DNA from: Fomes fomentarius
Lineage: Eukaryota; Basidiomycota; Agaricomycetes; Polyporales; Polyporaceae
NCBI GenBank assembly: GCA_022606135.1
Contig: JABYQN010000004.1
Span: forward strand, 2,914,001 to 2,978,000
Length of the DNA: 64,000 nucleotides
Reading direction: 5' to 3'
The translations under genes were made by a program, and so were the position numbers. Of this stretch, positions 56,300-64,000 are shown one piece after another. Position 1 is the stretch's first letter. Every line of letters begins with the position of its first letter. Under the pieces are notes generated by a model. It did not search any database. It was not told where the DNA came from and saw nothing but the letters and a program-made list of their open reading frames with translations.

Positions 56300-59200
56300 T
56301 TCAAAGCTCCGGAATTAAGTTACCAAGGCTGTGCGACGGGTCAATGACGAGCGAGTGCGTCCACAGATGCGAGCCGACCGCTGCGGGAGGGAAAATTTCA
56401 TGCTGGGGTCGAGAAGAGGATGAACAGCCATTCGCACAGGAGAGAGCGGGGGGAGTCATTCACCTTGGGGCCAGCCTTGAAAAGCTCTGCAGACACCACG
56501 AACACGCCTACTACACGCCTTCCAGCGACTACCATATGTGGGCGCCTCGAGGTGCGATTTCCTTATGTCAGCCGCTTTACAGGCACAGCCCACTCACTAT
56601 CTCCTCGAGGCCAATCGGCAGGGCCCCGGCAGGACAGATGCCACCTCTTGTGGATTTTCTGGTACCATGTCGTCAGTACGGCACGAAGACTCATGTGAAT
56701 CCCAGAGCTGCAGCTAGTTCCTCGTTGCCGCCCATATCGATTGCGAAGATCGGGTACAACTAGCCACCGACGCCGAGAGTGCAAGCTTGAAGCTTTTGCG
56801 TGGCCTTCTTCCGGGATGGAGCGTAGTCGGTTGTCTAACGATACCCGGAGTTGCTTCCCCGTCGCAGTCAAAACCTCCGATAGTCCTAGAAGGAAAATTG
56901 CGCCCGAATGAGGCCCTGTCGCGGTACTCCGGTGGGACCGCCCCGCTGATCAAGCAGATCAGCCGACTCGGAGTACGTCGAGGTGCTCGGGCTTCACGAA
57001 TGATCCTAGTGTTCCAGAATGCGCTGTCAGAGTTGTGGACCTCACACAGAACCAAACTGTGATCTCGATACCCACATCTTAACGAGGCGCACCAGCCCAG
57101 GACCCATGGGGGGCTAGACCTATTGTGGTTCATCTCCATGCCACCCGTGAACTTGCTCGGTTCATCTTGACAGAGACATTGTCATTCTTCGCCTGATCCA
57201 AGGCAGATGTGGCAAGCGATCCGCAAGCCGAAGAAAAGCGAGTAACTGTTGAAACACTCGGATATGATCGCACCATTTGCCAGCACTACAGGTGACAACA
57301 GCCTCCTCATGGGCGCCTCCAGATGCTATGTGCGTCCGCTGAGACATGGGGCATGCTTGCGTCATAGGCATGGACAGAAGGAGAGTAGCCGGGGCTGCAT
57401 CCTGTGTAGAGCATCTGAAGGTAAGATACAGCAACAATGGTGATGTTCTATGCAGCGCAGCGCAGACTCACCCGGGTACACGGCGTGTGAGAGCGGCAGG
57501 GTCAAGGCTTCGAGGCCACGCACTTCCAACGTGAGCATTGTGTGTACTTGATGTGAGACGCCAGGATCTGCAAGATAGAAGGGCACTAGAAAGACAGTAG
57601 CCATGAACGCTGCCAGAATGAGACGAGTCAGGCATACGGGCGATGCGAAGGCAACACGAATCATGTCGCAGGCTGTCTACCTTTGCACTCGAGCATCAAG
57701 ATCAACGTTTGGGACTGACTGAGGGCCGTCCACAACTACGATGCCGCACGTCACGCGTCACCATTGATGCTACTAGAGCTGTCCTAACCAATCTCGCCTC
57801 CGCGATACTATCATGACAGGCGTGTTCGCGCGAAGCTACAGAAGCGTTGTCAGCGCCGCGATGTCCAAACACAGCACAACTGGCGAAGCAGGAGGGCTTA
57901 CATAAAGTTCCACATGTGTGGTTTGCTTGTCGTTTCATACGCCAGAGTGCGCAAGCTGCCTTCACGTTGCATGACATGTATCAGGTCATGAGAACACTCA
58001 CTCCGTTGGTGTATGCGCGGAACACGACTTACCTGAAAAGGATATGACGCGGCGGAGCCTTTGCGCTTTCAGCTCGTGAAGCCTTGCCTCGTAGCGCACA
58101 TCCGCAACTAGCAGAGTGGTAATAGAAAGCGATCGAGCTGATGACATAAAGTGATCAAAAGTGTGTCGGAGCGATTTATTGACCTCGATTTTCCTCACCT
58201 GGTATGTCCCGCATTGGAGGCCGTCACCATGCCAATACGCGTATTCTCATCGCACTGGAACTCTGCGGCTGAGTCAAGGCAAAGTCTTCCTGTCGCCTTG
58301 GGGAGCAGCATGCGGTTAGCGTAAGTTGAGGTGTCACCTAGATGCACCCACATACTATACTATAGCCACCTGAACGATTTGACTCACAGAAACCCAACAT
58401 CCCTGAGAGTCTTGAAAGAGCTGGCAGAGACCACATCACCGCGCAGAACCACAGACTGGTGACTATGCGGTGGTAGGTTGAGTACAAGGACGAGGCAAGA
58501 CAAATACGACGCACTGATGCCGCCTGCTCTCAGCCACACCTATGCCATACGCGGAAACATCATCGGACATCACCGGTAAAGGCCATTCTGTCTGCACCGA
58601 CCTGCACGCGCCTAGGGGCTCTCGGCCTACGTGAGGACGACCTACTGCCGCGACAAGTCCAGCTTGCTCTCGCTCAACTGAGGGCTCGCTTAGGAAGGAC
58701 GCAAAACTATCAGACACAGCACGTCGTTAGAGCGAAAGTATGGAAAGCCCGCCGGTAGAGTTGATGGCCAACAACTGCAGCGGTGTCACTACTACGTCCC
58801 TGTGTGGCTCAGCCATAATCTCAAGAAAGGCGGAATGGAGAGAACGCGGAGTACACACCAGTGCAAGCAGCACGACAGTGCGCTGGTTGTGTCTGGCCGT
58901 TCTACTTTACAGCTCCGCCTGACGAGCGCAGCCCGGTGGCACGACGCTGGGAAGAAAGACAGATCAGGCCTGAACTTCGAGATACCAAAACGGTGCATAA
59001 CACCAGAGTGGGCCTCGCCCATGGACCCACGGCCGTCATACCTGCACAGGTACAACAGCGACGCAACCACAAGCTGCAGTCACACGACCGGGTCTAGAAA
59101 GTCGCATTCCTGTGGCGTCGGCCGCCCTCGATCTACGTACAGCGGGAGCGCGCCCTCTGTGTTTCTACGATCTAGGGCCAGTATGAAGTCAATAATTGAT

Positions 59201-60590
59201 CTTGAGGAGGGCGTAGGGACAAGGACGCACCATGATTTCATGAGACCAATGCCCCAAATTCCCATTGCTGCAGCACTTACCAGCCAGGGGCTACATTCCA
59301 TGGGAAGCACAACAACAGCATAGCTTAGCTCCACCACTGCCCGTGCCTGCCAGGGCGGCGTTCACCCATGAACGTGTAAGAACAACGACGCTCACCACCG
59401 TGATCAATCCGAGATGTCGTAAGTATGCAGCGCGAACAGACATGCGCAACTGGCGATGAGAGTGTTGCGTAGCGCGTAGCAGCCTAGGACCCAGAGGGTG
59501 GAACTGCTGCCGATTGCGGTTCTCGCGTAGAGTTGCGAAAGTGCGAATTTCAGGCGCGTTGTCGTGATCAATGATCCTCGACTGAATGTCCCCCCCACCG
59601 CATCCGTGAGCGTTGAGCTTCTTCATCCAGCGTCGCGGGAACCCTCTCCTGCCCTCGGATATCAGTAAACCGGAATGTGGAACGACAGGAATTCAAGAGA
59701 CAAGGGCACCGGATTGACGATGACGCGAGATGCGACGAGACTCGGACGGACGGGAAAGATACTATTAAAACAACATCAAATTGAGAACGGAGAAGGAGCA
59801 CTGCGACGAGAGCGATACAATCTACACTGCGAGTGTCACATTCGTGCCTCGGATCGGTGGTAGGGGGTAGGTAGGGCTCACCAGGGAAAAAATAAACAAG
59901 GAGCAGGGAGCGGGAACGGGACTTGCGCGGACGTGTGTTGTACAGACTAATGCGAATGCAAAGATGCGAAGGGATATCTACAATGAAATGGGCTAGGATG
60001 TGGATGCGTGCGCGAGCCGTCAATCGGGAGCGGGCAAGGGCGGTGATCGCAGGCGCGGGCGGGAGAGATCGGGAGTCAGGGATGGGGGATCGGGGGGATC
60101 GGATGAACGGACATCGGGGGGTAAGGGTCAGCGTCCGGATGCGAGGCGTGTCTGGTGCGGGAACAAAAGGAGAGGGGATGTCCATCGAGAGCCATAAGGA
60201 TAGTATGTCAGAGCATTGCGGGCGAGGTGAGGCGGAGCAGCACAACGTAGGATATAGCCTTATGCATAAAGAGCGCGAATGTCCAAATGGGGTGTGGATG
60301 CGGGATGCGAGATGCAGGGCGATGCATAGGGCATGAGCGGGCAGTAGGTGGCGGTCGCATGCGAGAGGGAGAGTTGGGGAGGTGACCGGTGACAAGTCGG
60401 GGGGCGAGAGTCGAGTATCCAAGGGGTTGTGGGCGTCGGACGGTCGTCGGAGCGCGGGCGGGCGCATTATGTGAAACATGTAGTGTAACTGCGGATCATG
60501 CACGATGAGCGTGCGTCTAGAACTGGTGGCATGAGAGAAACGGCGCACGTACGGCGGCGGGGAGGCGAAGATGTCAGAATCGCCGAGGGC
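56300..60590. other. Long stretch with no confident gene model
   Basis: Many short frames on both strands. On the minus strand some pieces look protein-like, with hydrophobic segments ('LTRLILAAFMATVFLVPFYL' at about 57600; 'TLIASCACLFALHTYDI' at about 59420; 'YLRHLGLITVVSVVVL' at about 59400) separated by GT..AG-like signals. This could be a decayed multi-pass membrane protein gene. I could not join two such pieces in phase. The 348-codon frame at 59568-60614 (minus) overlaps the expected 3' flank of the next gene, is very rich in Ser/Arg/Pro and is treated as chance. Confidence 0.3.
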
Positions 60591-60597
60591 CATCGAG

Positions 60598-62529
60598 TCA
60601 TAACGCCAGTCCACTCAATTCGTTGGGCGGCGCGCCGGCGAGGAGGGCGACACCTTGATCGATGCGCATCGCCGCCTGGCCGGGCGGCACAAGCGCAGAC
60701 TGCCTTATTGAGGAGCATACCGAGCGAGGATTGGCCAGGTAGTCTGCGCCGGGTATCTGATGGCGTTTGCGGGGCGGCAGGGAAGATATATCCTTGAGTG
60801 TCATCAAAGACGGGTCACAACCATGTAATCTTTTACGCACAGTCTTGAATCACTCACTTCGAACGCGGTCTGGTCTAGATAGGCAATGCGCAATCAGCGT
60901 CAGTCTCGTATAACGCTCCGCTTGGCGACTGCGACGGGCGTGTATCGCGGCGCGGCAGGAGAAAGCGAGTGGGACTTACTCTGCAGCTCTTCCCAACTGC
61001 GTGGGTGTTTGCGCTCCATTTGGCCCATGGCGTTCATCTGCATCTCTTGGCCCCGCACCGCTGGCGAGTATGTCTAAAGATAGCGCATAAACATGAAGTT
61101 GGTTCCCCGAGGCAGCCAGCGGCACGGTCCGTACCTGATCAACTGAGCTCAATTCGTGGTGTCCTCGGGAGACATCAGGGACAGCCATAGCATCGCCGTG
61201 AGGCCATTGCATCTCCCTCATAGTCTTCCAAGCCGCGACGTTGTCCTGCAAAGCCACGTGGTTGTTGGGTCTGGTGTGGTCGCTCAGTTCGTGCGCAGCG
61301 CGTAGCGGGAGAAGGCCACTCACATCTGGTGCATTACTTCGTCGTGAGATTGAGAGGTGCTTGCCCGAGAGTCGGAGCGCTCGAGGGTGTTTTGGATGTC
61401 GTCGATGAGCGGCGGTGATTGTTTCGTGGACCCACTTGGTGCTACAACGCCATTCGTGTCAGTTTCGGAACAGGGCATATGCGTTTCAGAGCACGGGCGC
61501 AGCACGTACAGTCCAGATAATCGGTCCGGAAGCTCTCTGCCAGCGAGGCCACTACACCACGTTAACGGAGCTGACCACAATTGCATCTAGATCACTCACT
61601 CAGTGCGTCGCGGCGTTCTTCGAGCATGCTGAGCTGCTGCCGTGCCTGGGTCTCGGTCTCGAGACATGCTGTGTATCGCGCGAACGACTCCTGTGTGTCC
61701 CTCTGTGCGCGCGAGAAGGCCACTCTTGCGTTAGCTAGATTACGACCTGTAGCGAATGTGCGATCAGAGTCGGAGCAAGAGAAGGTGTTGAGATCACACA
61801 CGGTTTAGATTGACTTCGTTGAGCAGTGAATGTGACGTTCCCTCGCCGTCGTTGAGATTTGTTCCATCGTCCTCATTGGCTTCTTCTGCAAAGGCGTGAG
61901 TATCGGGAAAAGCGCACGTTGCATGAAAGAGGCTTGGACGTACGCTTGTCTGAGAAACCGATGCAGCCAGCAAGGGAGATGGACGGGGAGGAGCCAGCGG
62001 ACATCTTGGAGGGGTACTGTGGGTCAACGCCTGCAGACCGGTTCTGACCGAGGGCGCGGCGTAGGCGGGGATTGTGTGGAATGCCCTGCGACTGTCGCTC
62101 GATGAACTTGCGGAGGAAGGAGAGCTCAACGTTGTCGGGCATGATGTAGGGTGGACCCTGGATCTCGCCCTTCTGCATGAGGATTTCGAGATGTGACATG
62201 ACCTTGTCTTTGAGTTGCTGAAGCCACTCGTGCAATTCCATATGATCTTGATCTGCGCGTGCGTCGTAGTCTTGCCGGCGGCGAGCCTTTCGCCAGTATG
62301 TCTTCGTGAGCTTAAGCGCGCGATTGACCTCATTATCGAGGGTGCGATACCAGTCGCTGGCTTGTCGATTAAGCTTGACGGCGAGCACGCCGGGCTGAAC
62401 GCGGAGCTGGAGGAGACAGCGGCCTTCATTGTCGGGCTGGCCGAGAACACCCTTCTGTCCTTGATTTCCCCTAGTGGCCCCGCGCGAGACATTCCCGAGC
62501 TCCGGCCAGGGGAGGTCGTCAGTAATCAT
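60598..62529 (-). CDS. Coiled-coil protein of unknown function, about ten exons
   Basis: Starts 'MITDDLPWPELGNV' at 62529. Exon 1 encodes a charged helical region with 'WYRTLDNEVNRALKLTKTYW', 'LQQLKDKVMSHLEILMQKGE' and 'NVELSFLRKFIERQSQGIPH'. After small introns (for example gtacgt..ttgcag at about 61950-61890 and gtgtgt..ctacag at about 61797-61745), exons carry 'EEANEDDGTNLNDGEGTSHS', 'SRAQRDTQESFARYTACLET' (heptad-like), 'SPPLIDDIQNTLERSDSR', 'GQEMQMNAMGQMERKHPRSW' and finally 'DISSLPPRKRHQIPGADYLA' to TGA at 60600-60598. Phases agree at most junctions, but the one near 61230 was ambiguous. Predicted soluble, largely helical. I do not recognise the family; a structural or complex-assembly role is a guess. 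Confidence 0.55.
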
Positions 62530-63000
62530 AGCAGGAAGGGATGTGTAGGTGACCAGGGATCGTTAGTAGTCGTGTGTATGTGAGGGACGAGAAGGGGGCT
62601 GGGGAGAGGAAGCAGGATGGTGTGAAAGCGGAGATGAAGAAGTTGGTAGGATGGAAGGACGGGACGACGGTTTTGTGCTAGGTCAAGCTGTGTGGGAGCG
62701 CATCTATAGGGAGCCTTCGACTTCTGAGAGGGAAAGTGATGGTTGGACGGCAACTTGGGTGCACCGCCCAGATTCTATGAGATTCAATCATATGAATAAA
62801 TGCAGAGGACGTTACGGGAGAAGCTTAGTACACTTAGCGACGTTTGTCAAAATGTCGAATTATTCGCTACCCGCGAGCGCAGACTGTCACCATCAACATC
62901 ACTTGCCATTTCCCGAGTGCCTGCGTGACAGAAGCCGATTCGCCAACGTCCGCGTTTGGCAGATTGTTGCGAAGTGTCCTCCATCGCCTTTGCACCATAC
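62530..63000. other. Intergenic between divergent genes
   Basis: Presumed promoter region of the minus-strand coiled-coil gene and of the possible plus-strand gene that follows. Nothing specific was recognised. Confidence 0.35.
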
Positions 63001-63013
63001 CGCCCGCACCCGC

Positions 63014-64000
63014 CATGAGCTCGCAGTCCCCGCAAACGGAGCGGCAGCCACACAGCGAGCGCCGCCTCCAGCCCAAACATGACAACGCACTGGCACGGCC
63101 CCCACCACCCGACACGCGTCGCGCTCCTATCCGACGCCGTCCAGCCGCGGCGGGACAACGGCCATTTTGGGGTCCAGCGGCCCTCGGTGGGCTGCGGCCT
63201 CGCCAAACCATGGCCCTCCGGACTCCAACAGCAGTGATGTACCATCAACGCCAGCATCATCCCATCAAGGCGACGCTGCCGTATGTCTCCTGGTCGCCAG
63301 CTACTCCATATCTGCAGTCCAAAATACATACCAGCGGCTGCAATCGCGCTTCGTGATCCTGCATACTATCGGGGGCTTGCAGATACTGCGAACCCAACGC
63401 GAATCGTCCTTCCAGTTCTCTGTTTGCGAACTTCCCAGCTTCGGGTTGTTCGCGGCAGACCAACTCGGAGGCGTCGAGTAGAGAGATCAGCCCCAATTTT
63501 CAAGCACGAACGGGATCAGCGGCAATCTGTACATACGCAGTCGACAACGCAAAGCCTTGATCCGCCTTGATTGACTGTGACACTGGGACATTCCCTCGTC
63601 GCCCCCGCCCTGATCACAGGCGTCTCCCCGCCTGCACAGGTCTAGCGGCGTCTATCCAACATCGGCGTATTGCCATATCTAGACTCTCCCCGATTCGTCC
63701 TCCGTCCTGCTCGGAGTCGAAAGTCATCCACTGCGGCGTGTCAAACCATAACAACATGATTGCGTTCCAAGTAAGCAGCCCGACGCAGACCGTGGTAACC
63801 TCTCTAACAGCGCTCCGAAGCCCGCCCGAGGGCGGAGGTCGGTGAGAAAATAAGTACACCATCCCCCGCCGTTGCTATCATATCTTTCTTGGATCTTGTT
63901 GATCTTGAGGTATGCGGTACACCCAGGACCAATCATTAATCGGCTGATCTCCTACGACTTGCAGAGTGACTTATGGGATGATGCGCAGAATGGCGACTGG
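63014..64000 (+). CDS. Possible 5' part of a plus-strand gene running off the window
   Basis: A Ser/Pro/Arg-rich start ('MSSQSPQTERQPHSERRLQP', ATG near 63014) is followed, in another frame, by 'SSGPRWAAASPNHGPPDSNS' and a gtatgt donor at about 63280. Further on, 'VIHCGVSNHNNMIAFQ' with a gtaagc donor at about 63770, and 'SDLWDDAQNGDW' after a ttgcag acceptor at about 63965, look like later exons. The pieces could not be joined in one phase, and the gene would continue past base 64000. Function unknown. Confidence 0.25.

Noticed and set aside
59568..60614. 348-codon open frame on the minus strand
   Set aside because: Ser/Arg/Pro-rich with no domain and atypical composition. It overlaps the expected downstream region of the coiled-coil gene and has no splice or conservation support.
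1..64000. CRISPR arrays, tRNA and rRNA genes
   Set aside because: None seen. The sequence is clearly eukaryotic and no cloverleaf or rRNA core sequence was recognised by eye, although small tRNAs could be missed without a search.

Overview
The window is nuclear DNA of a filamentous basidiomycete, most likely an agaricomycete. The reasons are short introns (mostly 48-65 nt, GT..AG), many small exons, FunK1-type fungal protein kinases, an expanded family of F-box/LRR-like genes, and a Tad-like LINE. I could not identify the species. No rRNA, tRNA or CRISPR array was seen. Gene models were built by hand from splice phase. Models called intact close in frame across every intron.

Layout. 1-13 kb: 3' end of an F-box/LRR-like gene, a long hairpin (1931-2106), an isochorismatase-like hydrolase (3033-3644, minus), a weak membrane-gene remnant, a Mediator subunit Med25 gene with several reading-frame breaks (5947-9279, plus), an LRR-like gene (minus) and a 219-residue protein of unknown function (11578-12441, minus). 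13-20.4 kb: a degenerate SRA-YDG gene on the minus strand is split by a full-length 6.5 kb LINE (13690-20226) with an 11-bp target-site duplication, gag-like ORF1, EN-RT-RNase H ORF2 and a poly(A) tail. 20.8-26.3 kb: a multi-exon membrane-anchored protein and an intact F-box/LRR-like gene, both minus.

26-50.7 kb: the most striking structure is a very large imperfect inverted duplication. The left arm is about 26038-35616 and the right arm about 43212-50706, with a 7.6 kb spacer. The left arm holds the start of the F-box gene, FunK1 kinase A (plus) and FunK1 kinase B (minus, intact, 816 residues). The right arm holds the same loci in mirror order, but the F-box gene is cut at the outer boundary and about 2.1 kb of kinase B is deleted. 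The two kinase A copies each carry one different single-base frameshift. The spacer holds an 846-residue low-complexity protein gene (35790-38537, minus) and a frameshifted F-box/LRR-like gene (41112-42946, plus).

51-64 kb: a degenerate F-box/LRR-like gene (minus), a protein with four CCCH zinc fingers (54238-56044, minus), a poorly resolved stretch, a coiled-coil protein gene (60598-62529, minus) and the possible 5' part of a plus-strand gene running off the end.

The region looks like an accessory, fast-changing part of a fungal chromosome: local duplication, retrotransposition, and many genes broken by one or two single-base indels, often in short homopolymers. These may be true decay or consensus errors. 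That question decides how many pseudogene calls below will stand.
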